The notes beneath the pieces were generated by a model that saw only the letters and a program-made list of their open reading frames with translations, ran no database searches and was not told the DNA's origin. The translations under genes were made by a program, and so were the position numbers. Below, piece by piece: positions 23,061 through 33,833 of a stretch of 64,000 nt of DNA. The first letter of the stretch is position 1; each line of letters starts with the position of its first letter. Origin of the DNA: Anoplolepis gracilipes (lineage: Eukaryota; Arthropoda; Insecta; Hymenoptera; Formicidae); the NCBI RefSeq assembly GCF_047496725.1, contig NC_132979.1:12069001-12133000 (forward strand), read 5' to 3'.

Positions 23061-23773
23061 AGTAGTAATGGGGCAGGTATGGCCCGTCAAAACAAACCCC
23101 CACCACCGCGCCCTCGGGCAACGCGGGGGGTGTCTGGTGTTTTCCCCCACCACCACCGGGACTGACAGAAAAAAAAAGTGGTGGTTAGAGGGGGAACGGT
23201 TCGTGCTCAGGTATGAAAAATTTATTTTTTGGAAAAATTTTCTGATTTTTTCGGGACTTGAACCTGGGTCCTTCGTATTGCTGATCCTGGTCCTGGTGTG
23301 TTGAGCTAAATAAGAACTTACTAGAGTAAAGGTTAGATAAGGCATTTATGTTACGTAGTAGGGCAGGTATGGTTCTTGGTCCGATATCGGTTACGGTGCT
23401 GGTGAAGGGAGTAAAAAGCTCTTTGACGTTCTGCAAGCGGGGCAGATATGGCTCTTAGGGCGATATCGGTTACGGAGACGGTGGTGGGACGGAAAAGCGC
23501 GTTCTGCACGTGGAGCAGGTATGGCCCGTCAAAACAAATGACGTCGCATGGTAGTTGACCATGTATAATGTCATGCCTGTGAAAATGAAAAAAAAGATAA
23601 TAACACAGAAACGTGCAGGTTCTGTCAAACGCGATGGTATGACACAACGAAAGAAATAGTATTATCGATGTCTTATATTACGATGAATGCCTATTGTTGA
23701 AAGAAGTTGCGGAACATTCTCTTTCAACAATAAAAGTAATGGAACTACTTATATGTAAAATGGGAAAGAGGAG
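23061..23773 (+). repeat. Left Polinton terminal inverted repeat
   Basis: Matches 39547-40239 in reverse complement over about 700 bp with small indels. It contains four copies of a GGGCAG(G/A)TATGG-like motif at 23071, 23361, 23440 and 23513. The segments 23360-23438 and 23439-23515 are imperfect duplicates sharing CGATATCGGTTACGG. Between them lies a GC-rich run with CCCCCACCACC. Confidence 0.93.
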
Positions 23774-24009
23774 AAAGAAATCGACAATAAATTTAAATGT
23801 ACAAATATGTAACGTTTATATTTAAAATTTTTTACAAAATCAAAATTATTCAAGAAGTTTTTACAAAATGAATAATTGAAGAAAATATTCCTGGGATAAT
23901 GATTATAAATTTCGTGTTGTTACTATCATATGTACAATTTGATTGAGGTAAAGCGAGATTATTTCTAAAAATGTTATTTCAAAGTATATATCGAGAAATG
24001 ATAAATCTT

Positions 24010-24729
24010 TTAGCTGAATGCGAACGTTACTATTTCCTTGCTATTACTATTGATCAGAAGTTTTATAATACTGCTATTAATGTTACTATTGATAGGAAGA
24101 TTTATCTCTATTTCGTTCATTAGATATCGCGCACATTCGTTGACACTGTTGGAAATTAAATTTAGTTGATTCAAACGAGCGTTTACACATCCAACTATAT
24201 TTTCCAGTCCCAGAAAGGTTGCTCTCTGCATTACTATCGCAACGCTGTAAGTTTTCCGTTTTTTCGATGTAGGCCCGTTTGCGTTCGTATCCTCGATGTT
24301 TTCGGAAGAAAGATCTTCTTGCACGTTTTCGCGATACGCTACTAGCACAGCTCTAGCACCATATGCGGTAGTAAAATTTATAATTATTTTGTCGATGATA
24401 ATCGTACTCTGTTTAATTTTATCACCGTTTAAGTACAAAGACATCTGTTCCATGTTTTCTTGAAATTTCTGCCACGATTCCATATTGAAGCAAATTCCTT
24501 CAGCGCTATGAGATGATAATTTAACAATCGGTAGAAAATCCAGTTCCTCTCCATCCGACGCCATAAGGCTCACATGAATTTTCTTCGTATAGGATGAATT
24601 CAGGCCATATGTTGTAGATAACAACATACGTTGCAGTTCGATTTTTCCCACGAAATTACATTCTGACTTAGAAGCGCTGACTGAATACAAGGATTTCTTG
24701 AAATTTGAAATTTCCTTACGATTGTCCAT
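24010..24729 (-). CDS. Leftward Polinton gene of unknown function, 239 codons, intact
   Basis: A single uninterrupted frame on the minus strand; I start it at the first ATG (24729), since upstream codons open only with GTG. It encodes about 239 residues beginning MDNRKEISNF, with a nuclear-localisation-like SKKRK after an acidic linker (QEDLSSENIED) near residue 155. Residues 60-95 (DFLPIVKLSSH...GICFNMESWQKF) faintly recall the PC4/p15 single-stranded-DNA-binding fold, where a basic beta strand precedes a QW-K-L helix; this is weak inference. Similar small leftward genes sit beside the left repeat in other insect Polintons. It is transcribed divergently from 25882 across a 1.1-kb spacer and is one of few undamaged genes in the element. 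Confidence 0.7.
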   Translation of the reverse strand: MDNRKEISNFKKSLYSVSASKSECNFVGKIELQRMLLSTTYGLNSSYTKKIHVSLMASDGEELDFLPIVKLSSHSAEGICFNMESWQKFQENMEQMSLYLNGDKIKQSTIIIDKIIINFTTAYGARAVLVAYRENVQEDLSSENIEDTNANGPTSKKRKTYSVAIVMQRATFLGLENIVGCVNARLNQLNLISNSVNECARYLMNEIEINLPINSNINSSIIKLLINSNSKEIVTFAFS

Positions 24730-25080
24730 GATAGCTGCTTCTGCGTAGAAAATCGAAGTTCGAATAATCACGCACAGAATACAAACGAAAACAACGAACT
24801 TTTACAGTTGAACTTGCTAGTTCGGATGGCAGGAAACGACTGAACTTAATTTTCCCGAATACTTAAATTAGAAAGATGAAATAGAAATGCGATGGGGAAA
24901 ATGCGCGCGCAGAATAATAAAAAATTATATGTGTATGGAATTTTAAATCAATTTAAAAAATAGATTATAAAAATGTACGTTACTCTCCATAGCTTGCCTG
25001 TGTCGCGTCTAAAGTTCAGAGAATAATATTTTTATAACGTAGTTTTACAAAAATCGTGAAAAATATAATAAAAGAAAATT

Positions 25081-25119
<39 letters not shown>

Positions 25120-25189
25120 ATTGTATTCAATATATATAAATTTAGAGAAAGAAATTCTAAAGAGTGCCAAGAAAAAAACAAAACCTTGC

Positions 25190-25560
25190 GTCACATATAA
25201 AAGTTATAAAAAAAAAAAAAGATATTTATTTATTGCTTGTTGGTTTTTCCAAAATTTTTTCACGACATATTTCTTATAGCTAGCCGCCGGGAAAATAAAG
25301 AAAATAATAAAGATTACTTAACGTAACAAAAAAAAAAAAAAAAAAAAAAAGGAATAAGCGTTTATTGGTTGTTGGTTTTTGTGAAATTTTTTTCACGATA
25401 TATTTATTATAAATAGTCGGCGAGAAAATAAAGAAAATAATAAAGATTACCGAAATTTTTTCACGACATATTTCTTATAACGAGGCGCCGCGGAAATAAA
25501 GAAAATAATAAAGAAAATAATAAAGATTACTTCACGTAACAAAAAAGGAATATTCGTTTA
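25190..25560 (+). repeat. Tandem repeat of about 125 bp, roughly three units
   Basis: Units share TTTATT(G)...GTTGGTTTTT, TTTTTTCACGA(C/T)ATAT, a GCCG/GTCGGCG segment and AAATAAAGAAAATAATAAAG followed by ATTAC and CGTAACAAAAAA(A). The third unit is shortened. It lies between divergent genes and could be regulatory or replication-related, but that is speculation. Confidence 0.75.
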
Positions 25561-25785
25561 TTATCGTACGTAACAAAAAAAGAAATGTAAACGTGGGAAA
25601 TAGATTATTTCCAAAACTTTCTTTGAATTTACCGTTAATTCATCATAAAAGAAGAAAATATAATAATAAAACATTCTTTCAAAAGTTTTGCATTGTATTG
25701 TCCTATCGCATTTTGTTTAAAAATCCGATCAATACAAAATCAAAGAATTTTCCCCTCTTCCTAAAGAGCCGTTTTCTTTAAAATG

Positions 25786-25793
25786 TATAAATA
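25786..25793 (+). promoter_or_regulatory. TATA box (TATAAATA) ahead of the rightward genes
   Basis: TATAAATA stands 89 bp before the ATG at 25882. That spacing fits a start about 30 bp downstream and a short leader. It is the only strong TATA match in the last part of the spacer. Confidence 0.45.
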
Positions 25794-25881
25794 TGGTTCT
25801 CCGTATTGGAAAAAGTACATTTTAAGTTCCGAATTTGAATTTTATCCATCACGCGAGTTACAGTGCAAATAATTAATTATC

Positions 25882-27067
25882 ATGTCGAATCTTAAAAACG
25901 TTGTAGAAATTTGCCTTTCACTGGCACAGAGTTTATGCGGCCAAAAATTTGACAAATTGTTATCGGGATTAACAAGCGACGACGAAAAAAATTATAATGT
26001 CTTCGGAAAGTTCGCTGGTGAGTGTCGTAGCGTGGTACTCGCGGTATTATTCCGCCTAGGACATTTTTGCAATTTTCGCGAACTTTTGAATATCGCCGGA
26101 GAAGTTATCGAATCGCGAATCTGTTTTGGTGAGGAAGAGAGCGATGCTGGTGGGCACATAGAATTTCTTCGGCTGCATTTTCATCGATTTCTCCAGAATT
26201 TGAATGGTAAGTTTTTATTTTTACTTTTATGAGGTTTAAAATTATAAAATATGTTATTTAAATCAAACAATTTTTAGACTCAACGCGTCCGATCGCGATC
26301 GCGAGAGTCGAAGGAAATCGTCTCCCTCGAATAAACGAAGATTGAACCGGAAGATTAAGTTTACGTAGGAGACGACAAGCAGACACGTCGCCAGAGGCGG
26401 GACCTTCACGTAAGTTTTAACACATATTTTATAGCGTTGATGAAAAATAAAATATTATTTTTCAAATTTTAAAATACCGTACATTTCAGGACGGGCACGC
26501 ATAGTGTTAACTCCAGAACCTCCTGTTATCGATTTAACGGAGGGGGATACAGAGAATGACACAGAGGAACCGCTTTCCGGAGAAGTTAGCTCGATTGACG
26601 AAGTGGTCATATTCTTCCAGATTGCAAGTAAGTAAAAAATATTATATCGAATAAAAAAAATAGCGCGAAAGATTTTTTAAACAAGAGAAATAATACAATA
26701 TTTTTTAGATTACATCGCAGCAAACGAAGAAGTACGGAATGAAGACCTGATGGAGGGAAATGAAGAGGCAGAAATAGAATCGGGCGAAATGACTGAGGAA
26801 GAAGAAGAAGAAGAAGAAGAAATGAGAGAAGAGGAAGAAGGAATGAGAGAAGTGGAAGAAGAAGCGGAAGACGAGGAGGAAGAAGAAGAAGAAGAAAATG
26901 ATATAAATGACGTGTCGATGATAGAAGAAGGTAATAATAACTTAACACATTCTTTAGTTCTTCTCTTACGTTTAAATTTTATTTTAATTGAAAAAATTTT
27001 ACTAGGAAACTTTTACTCAACAACTATCGTCTCCGACATTTCATACACGCCCGTGTACGATCCCTAA
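25882..27067 (+). pseudogene. Spliced acidic Polinton gene with a SUMO-interacting-like motif
   Basis: ATG at 25882. Five exon blocks joined by short GT-AG introns keep one reading phase: 25882-26206, 26278-26409, 26490-26627, 26709-26930 and 27006-27067. The intron at 26931-27005 has a length divisible by three and no stop. Exon 1 encodes a mixed helical region (CLSLAQSLCGQKF). Exon 3 has VIDLTEGDTEND, a typical SUMO-interaction motif followed by acids. Exon 4 is almost pure Glu with few other residues. Exon 2 contains an in-frame TGA near 26341 and probably small indels. A further intron (about 27113-27237) leads toward the polymerase reading frame, so this may be the N-terminal part of the polymerase gene and not a separate gene. 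Function is unknown; a replication or regulatory role is inferred from position. Confidence 0.6.
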
Positions 27068-27237
27068 AGATATACCGGCGTAACAGAAGGTTGAAGGGAG
27101 AAGATTAAAACGAGTAAGTTAGCTTAACATAAATAATAACGTAACAATTTTACATTATTAACAAAATTTAAACGTAAGAGAGAAATATTTTACGAAATAT
27201 TTCATCAAAATAATTTAATTATTCTTATTTTTCACAG

Positions 27238-30200
27238 TACAGATCGGGAAGCGGCGAAATACAACCTCAACAAGATCAACAAGTACGCGTAGGAGAAAAA
27301 GAAAATCACTCGCATGCAGATGAGGAAACACTTGACGCTGTGGAAAACGAGCCCGATAGAAGAGAAGAGGAGGGTGTATATACTGGCGATCAGGTAGAAA
27401 ATAATTTTAGAAGTATTGTATTATTATCGGAAAACGTGCGCCAATTTAGAAATTTCGGTATAGAGGGACGCGAAATTAGTTTTCGTATCCGACCCGTACC
27501 CGAGGGGGCTAATGTATATAACTGGCTAGAGAACGCGTTTCGGCTAGAGAACTTCACACGTACGTAACGCGTTCGTGCGTACCGGGTGATTACGTCGGGA
27601 TGACTTTTGATTCTGGAAATTTTACGCGTGGACCCGCAGGTATATCGTTCCGACCATTTCGCGACTTGACTTACGAGAATATTTGGAATCTTGTAAGTTC
27701 GTTAGCGCAAAGTTGCGATGGTCATGATATAGCTCTAGCATTTAATATCCGCGTTTTTAAAGTTACTCCTCCTCAGGAAAGCGGACGTAACGCACTTACA
27801 CGGGATATTATTGTTAAGCGTTCGATTTTAACGATTTCCAATTCGGACAATTTATGTTTCCCTCATGCGCTTGTATCCGCTCAAATTTTTAACGAGCGTG
27901 GAAAGTTACACGGGAGAGTTACATGAAAAATGGAACGCAGTGAGACGACAAAACTCTGTTACAACGCGACTTAGCGGAATGCGGGTGTCACGATTCCTGA
28001 GGAAGGAAGCGGAATTCCCGAAATCGAATGCTTTCAACAATATCTCGCCGGGGATAATATTGCTATAGTGATATATAATATCGTTACTTTTGGTCGAGGC
28101 GGTAAACCGTTGTACAACGGGGTTGAATTCTTAGCCTCTCTACAGCGAGAGACAAGAACGTGCTTAAATATATTATTTCATCCGGACATAAAGCATTTCG
28201 ACGTAATTTTATATTTAAGGGCCGCCGCGGGTGAGCGAGGATACTGCGTTCCGTGTAATTTAAGTTATCGCTCCGATAAGGGGGAGCATCGATGCTCTAT
28301 CAAATGTCCGCGATGTAACGCGATGCCGCCGTGCGAGCAAACAGATACGCCATATATTAGGTGCGATAATTGTGGACGGGGATTTTTTAATCGTGAGTGC
28401 TTGGAGCGTCACCGCGCGCGAAAATCATACGATGGAAAATCGCAAAAAAGCGTTTGCGAAATTGTACGATTTTGTAACGATTGTGGCCGGTTAATTCAAA
28501 GAAATAAACAACAGGAATGTGACATGGCTTATTGTACCGTGTGTCATTCTTTACAATCGCTGAGCCATTTTTGTTATATGTTACCTATTCGGTGCGGCGA
28601 TAATTCCAATCCTTATTGTGCGGAATTTATCGAAGAGAATGGGGAGCAACAATAACGGAGGAACGGCGGCGAAAATAATTGTATACCTGCACGTAAAAAA
28701 AGCCGCGTAGCATTCGTGTTTTACGACTTTGAGACGAGGCAAGACGAAACGCTGCAAGGTACCACGAATGTAAAAATTCACGTGCCTACGCTCTGCGTCG
28801 CTCATCAAATTTATGAGTCATGCGCGGAAATAAATGAAACCTCGGTGCGATGTCGTTGGTGCGGGATTCGGGAATATATATTTCATCGTAATCCCGTACA
28901 GGAATTTGTAGATTTTGTAACGCGTCCGACAAAATATTTTAAACAAATAATTTGTATCGCACATAACGCTAAATCGTTTGATGCTCAATTTATTTTACAT
29001 CATATCGTGGAAAACTCGTATCTCGTTAGAGCCGCAAGTAATTTTAAATGGAACGAAAATAGTTGTATTAACGGTGGGACGTACAAAATTTATCGATAGT
29101 GTGGTTAGTATGGAAGGAGCGTGAGCTCGGTCATCGCATTTTCCACGCAGGGCGAAGCAGGGAATATCGTTTACCCGATGGCACGCTTGTCGATGGGTAC
29201 TACGAGTCTGCGGAAAACGGGGTAACGCAATATTACGTGTTACAATTTCACGGATGTTTCTTGCATGGTTGTCCGAGATTTTTTTGAGTCAATCGCGATA
29301 AACCGCTTTCGTCAGATCATACAGATACAATCGATTTACGTTATGAGCATACCGTCGCAACGACATCGCGTCTTCGAACACGGGGATACAGGGTGATAGA
29401 GAAATGGGAGTGCGACTTTGATCGCGATATAAATAAAAATGTTGAAATGCGTGAATATTTACAACGTCATCAAATGTTAGACAACAAACCGCTCGATCCT
29501 CGACACTCCTTCTATGGAGGGCGCACGGAAAATATTGTGACGCGCTACGAGATTACGGGAACGGAGAAGATACGTTACGTTGATGTATGTTCACTGTACC
29601 CGTATGTGTTGAAAACCGGTGCTTTTCCGATCGGGCATCCAACGGTATACGTAGGCGAGGAATGCGCGGATTTAATCGGAATATCGCCGGGATATAATTT
29701 CGACTCGGTCGAAGGAATCGTTCGTTGCAGAGTACTCCCTCCCTGCAATCTTTTTCACCCTGTATTACCCTATCGCGTGCAGGGTAAATTATTATTCGCA
29801 TTGTGTCGTGCGAAACATTTTCTCAATCCGTGTGCGCTCATGAACCTTTCGAACGCGAATTCGAAGGTACATGGATATCGTGCGAATTAAAGAAAGCTAT
29901 TGAGAAAGGTTATTTTGTGACAGAGGTTAGTGAGATTTGGCAGTATAATGTCACTCGTTATAATCACACCACGCGCCAGGGAGGTCTATTCGCCGGATAT
30001 ATAAACACATTTTTACAATTAAAGCAGGAGGCTAATGGTTGACCGAGCGAATGCACAGATGACGATGCTAAAGAGCGATATCTTCGTGAGTACGAGGAAA
30101 CAGAAGGTATTGCTCTTGAGAAAAATAACATCTTACACAACCCCGGTTTACGTTCGGTCGCGAAACTAGCGTTAAATTCTTTTTGAGGAAAATTTGGTCA

Positions 30201-30942
30201 ACACGAAAACTTGCCACATACTGACATCGTTAAAACGCAGCAAAAATTAATGAGCCTACTCACTAGCCCGCAACACGAAATAACCGATATATTGCCCGTA
30301 AACGACGAGGTAATATATGTTTCGTCACGAATGCGACAAGAAGCAATCGTACCTTCGCCCCTTACTAATGTAGTAATAACAGCTTACACAACGGCACAAG
30401 CAAGATTAAAATTATACGGATATTTAGAAAAATTAGAAAACCGCGTTTTATATTATGATACCGATTCATGTATATATGTGAGTACCGGCGATCCTCAGGA
30501 ATACGAACCGCGTAGGGGTAATTTTTTAGGCGATATGACGGATGAACTCGCAAACTACGGCGAGGGTAGCTACATAGAGTCGTTCGTATCCGGTGGACCG
30601 AAATTTTACGCGTATGTGGTTCGTACACCCGATGGACTCACTCGCGAAGTTTGTAAAGTAAAGGGTATAACTCTGAATTTTGAAAACTCGCGCTTAGTTA
30701 ATTTTATTAGCATTAGAGAATTATTATTACAAAGAGAAAGAGAGGAACAGGCAGAGGAACAAGTAGAAGAAACAACCCCTGAATCGAGAATAAATCTTCG
30801 GTTTAAAGCCATTCGACGCACAGTGTTTCATGATATAATTACGCGTGATGAAACAAAAAGATGTACGCCTGTGCTATTAAAACGAAGATTTATAAAAACA
30901 AAACGATATTCTCTACCGTACGGGTATTTATCAGAAACTTGA
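27238..30942 (+). pseudogene. polB: Protein-primed family B DNA polymerase, degenerate
   Basis: Begins after a TTTTTCACAG acceptor and ends with TGA at 30940. The order of elements matches Polinton polymerases: N-terminal region (FRIRPVPEGANVYNW); Cys-rich zinc-binding part (CVPC, CPRC, CDNCGRGF) at 28240-28600; exonuclease motif I FYDFETRQD and motif II AHNAKSFDAQF; then palm motif A DVCSLYPYV, motif B LALNSF-stop-GKFG and motif C YYDTDSCIY; then KFYAYV and KVKGIT. Damage: frameshifts near 27545, 27905, 27985 and 29810; stops at 29285, 30040 and 30184; and loss of the segment between exonuclease motif II and the palm at about 29095, which removes exonuclease motif III. It would copy the element with a terminal-protein primer. 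This copy is inactive. Confidence 0.92.
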
Positions 30943-31627
30943 TAGATATTAGCATACTTTCCTGTTCACTCCTCTAACTTTGTGTGTAAAAATATACAAT
31001 TGCGCACGTTTTCCGCCCACCCTGCGTAAAATATAAATATTGTCCAAATGTAAAGTTTTGTAAAATAAAATTTTAGTTTTAAATATAGCTGTAATTTTTT
31101 TTATAATAAAATGTAAATCTTAGTTTAGTTGGAAAATGTAAATATAGCTAATAAGAAAAATACTATGTAAATGCATATATAAAAATAAAAAATTTATTTT
31201 TAATAAAAATACTGCTCCTATTTCCTCCCAACTTTTTATATTTTTTAGTTTTATTAATTTAGTTTTTAAGTGGTATATTTTTTATTTAGTAAAACAATAA
31301 TTTTTTAAAAATAGCGCGTACGCTCAATCCCTTGTTATCGCGAGCATATATATGCTGGTGAGAGCATTTTTACTAAAGTTACAGCTTATCACCGCGCCAT
31401 TACGCTCAGCGAGATATTCGCTAGCGCGAGCACGCGACCGCCGCGGGTGGAGGGCCCCGAAGCGCGGATAAGCTTATTCCTCTGCATTCCAACGTTTAAC
31501 ATTAAAAATTTATCGCGCATGCGCATTTTTAACAAGCTTATTATTATTATTATTATTTGTAAGGGTGACGATGAACTTATTTCATTTATAAATTTGTGTA
31601 TAAATGCGCAATCGCTCATTTTGCAAA
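30943..31627. other. Spacer between polymerase and ATPase
   Basis: 30943-31320 is AT-rich with a poly(A) signal. 31321-31460 turns GC-rich and contains CATATATATGCTGG near 31345, a possible promoter for the downstream structural genes. Open frames crossing this part are accidental extensions of the ATPase frames. Confidence 0.5.
31064..31069 (+). terminator. Poly(A) signal AATAAA after the polymerase
   Basis: AATAAA lies about 120 bp past the polymerase stop in an AT-rich spacer, the first clean match downstream of the gene. Confidence 0.4.
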
Positions 31628-32363
31628 ATGGATGTACGCTGGAAACATCCTTGGACGTCGATCGTCTGCGAACCTACGGGATGCGGAAAAACGATTTTCG
31701 TGGAAACTTTCCTTCGAAGTTGATCAATCATGTACGATTCGAGAGAATTTTATTTTATTACGCCGAGTGGCAAGATGCGCATCAACGCTTACAACACGCT
31801 GTGAGTGAAAGAGAAGTAGAAGAGAAAAGCGCGCGAAGAAGCGGTAATAATACTTTGAGAAACGCGAAAAAAAAATAATCGAATTTCGAGAGGGATTGCC
31901 GCGCCCGGAAGAATATTCCACGATCCGCTTTCTCTGAAATTGGTAATAATCGACGATCTTATGGGAGAATCATCATCGTGCGACGCTATCGTGGATCTGT
32001 TTACGAAAGGAAGCCATCATAAGAATCTCAGTGTTATTCTTATCTCGCAAAATCTGTTCCATCAGGGGCATGGACAGCGTGACATATCTCTCAACGCGAA
32101 TTATATAGTTGTTTTCAAAAATCCGCGTGATCGTGCCCAAATTCGTCATTTAGAACGTCAAGTATATCCCGACGACCCAAAGTTTATGGAAGAAGCATAC
32201 TACGACGCAACCTCGAGACCGCATGGATATTTATTGCTTGATTTATTGCTTGAAACAATCCACTCCAGACGAATATCGATTTCGGGCGTGTATCTTTTCC
32301 GACGATTCGCTGCATTACGTCTACGTACCTCGAAGATCGAGCAATAGAGGAGGGAGTACATAA
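31628..32363 (+). pseudogene. Genome-packaging ATPase (FtsK/HerA, A32-like), frameshifted
   Basis: ATG at 31628 leads quickly to a Walker A loop, PTGCGKT. Walker B follows as LVIIDDLM, with the sensor-like VILISQNLFHQG and a C-terminal end at the TAA of 32361. These are the marks of the packaging ATPase of Polintons, which pumps the genome into preformed capsids. The frame shifts near 31724, 31865, 31915 and 32245, so no functional protein is possible, though all catalytic motifs survive as text. It lies between the polymerase and the small basic protein, a usual place in this element class. Confidence 0.9.
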
Positions 32364-32412
32364 AAGGAGGGTGATTACATACGATTCTTGCCAGTCGCGC
32401 TATTACATCGTA

Positions 32413-32895
32413 ATGGTAAAAGAGAATAAATATCCTTCGTCACCGGCGTCACGGAATTCGTCGGACGGAGCAATAAAAACTGCTAGACGATCAATCGGCG
32501 AGCGAAACGCATGTCTTTTGAAAACTTTGTGCTATCTGAAAAAAAAACAAAGAGTGTCTTTCTTACGCACTGCAGATAATAAACTAATAAAGTGCATACA
32601 AGAGTGCGCTTATAATACGCTCAAAGGAAACGTACCGCTTGGAAGTAACGAAAAAAGACGATTAGCCAAGCATAAAACCATCCTACGACGCGTTGCGACA
32701 AAACGAGGTAATTGGAGAGGCAGAAGAAAGCTACTGGTACAACGGGGAGGATTCTTACCCTCTTTATCTTATTGCTCCTTTACTCGAGGTTATATTATCA
32801 CGGATTATCGGGAAATGAAAAATTATACAACTTTTTATATCAGCTTTTTTTTCAGAATAAAAAGTAAAGCATTAACGATTCCGATATTTGAATAA
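32413..32895 (+). CDS. Small basic Polinton protein of unknown function
   Basis: ATG at 32413; an upstream GTG in frame is less likely. The core reads LLKTLCYLKKKQRVSFLR, then KGNVPLGSNEKRRLAKHK, then RRKLLVQRGGFLP. I recognise this pattern from a small basic gene found in many animal Polintons next to the ATPase and integrase. Basic residues suggest nucleic-acid or virion-core association; that is inference. The tail after GGFLP reads better in another frame (short hydrophobic end), so a late frameshift near 32760 is likely. The annotated stop overlaps the next ATG (TAATG). Confidence 0.6.
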   Translation: MVKENKYPSSPASRNSSDGAIKTARRSIGERNACLLKTLCYLKKKQRVSFLRTADNKLIKCIQECAYNTLKGNVPLGSNEKRRLAKHKTILRRVATKRGNWRGRRKLLVQRGGFLPSLSYCSFTRGYIITDYREMKNYTTFYISFFFRIKSKALTIPIFE

Positions 32896-33833
32896 TGGAA
32901 AGAGCTAAAAAAATGGTTTTAATTTCTACGGAAAATCTCGAGAGAATGCAGCGCATGCAACATCAACAACATCCGGAAATAGCACCCAGCGCATCATCGT
33001 CGGATAATTCGATAAAACAAAATCTGGAAAATGTTAACGAAAATAATAATACGGTGCAGACTGGAACTACTTTATCGCGACTCCCCGCGACGAGAGGGAA
33101 AGATGGAAAATGTATAAAGAAGTACTTCAACGTTATCTTCACTTTGTTCGAGCTGCGAGAAAACGTTTACGCAAAGATAATGGCGAGGTAGATGAAGAGC
33201 AGAACGAAGACATGAAAGATTTGTATGATGACGATAACAATGAACTTTTGGAAACGCAAACTTTAATTAGCAGTGACGGTAACATTAGCGGTAGTAATAC
33301 TAGTAGCAGTTTCGGAAAAAAACGCGCTCAATCGGTGGAAATGATAAAACAAATAGTCGTCTCCGAAATCTTATCGCGACAAAGCACGCGCTCTATTGAA
33401 ATATTTGGTAGACACCCCGGAGTCTAAGATTAGCTGGGATAGACGCGGAGTTGTGACTATAGACGGTATAGTCGTAACGGGATCGAATATCTCGGATCTC
33501 ATAAACGACGCGATACGGGAAAGAAAAACCGTAAAAGCAACCGGAAGAATTCAGTTTGCTCGATTACTGCATGATATAAACACGCCTTCCAATCTCATAG
33601 GTAATCGCGATTTGTTACGAGTTCATCGTATTAAAAATCCGTTACCTCGCGGGAGCTCCACTCTGAAGAAAACTCTGCGCTTAAAATCATACACTCGTAA
33701 ATTAAACGAGTCCGACGCAGACACGATATTTGTATCCGCCGGCGAAGACAGCGCCGATGAAACATTAACACACGATAACGAAGATTCTCCGTCAAAAGGG
33801 AAAAAACGTTTACTCGATTGGATGAGACTCTAA
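32895..33833 (+). pseudogene. Conserved Polinton protein of unknown function, frameshifted
   Basis: ATG at 32895 overlaps the preceding TAA. Recognisable blocks are the N-terminus MERAKKMVLISTENLERMQR, a middle block MYKEVLQRYLHFVRAARKR, an acidic region with DDDNNELLE, and a C-terminal block ISWDRRGVVTIDG and GRIQFARLL. Proteins with this layout recur in insect Polintons just upstream of the integrase. Frame changes near 33100 and 33400 split the gene into three. Its role is not known to me. The stop TAA at 33831 overlaps the ATG of the integrase. Confidence 0.7.

Larger units (their letters stand above)
24730..25881. other. Divergent intergenic region of the Polinton
   Basis: Separates the leftward gene from the rightward array, so it should hold both promoters. 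It contains a (TA)n run at 25088-25112, tandem repeats at 25190-25560 and a TATA box at 25786. An open frame at 25593-25781 has no recognisable content. Confidence 0.5.

Noticed and set aside
23351..23647. A 98-codon open frame in the left Polinton repeat, mirrored at 39673-39969
   Set aside because: The two copies exist because the repeats are mirror images; the product has no recognisable domain, and the region is better explained by repeat motifs.
25190..25560. CRISPR-like array
   Set aside because: Units are about 125 bp without short unique spacers, and the genome is eukaryotic.
26607..26948. Antisense Leu/Pro-rich open frame
   Set aside because: It is the shadow of the poly-Glu exon on the other strand.
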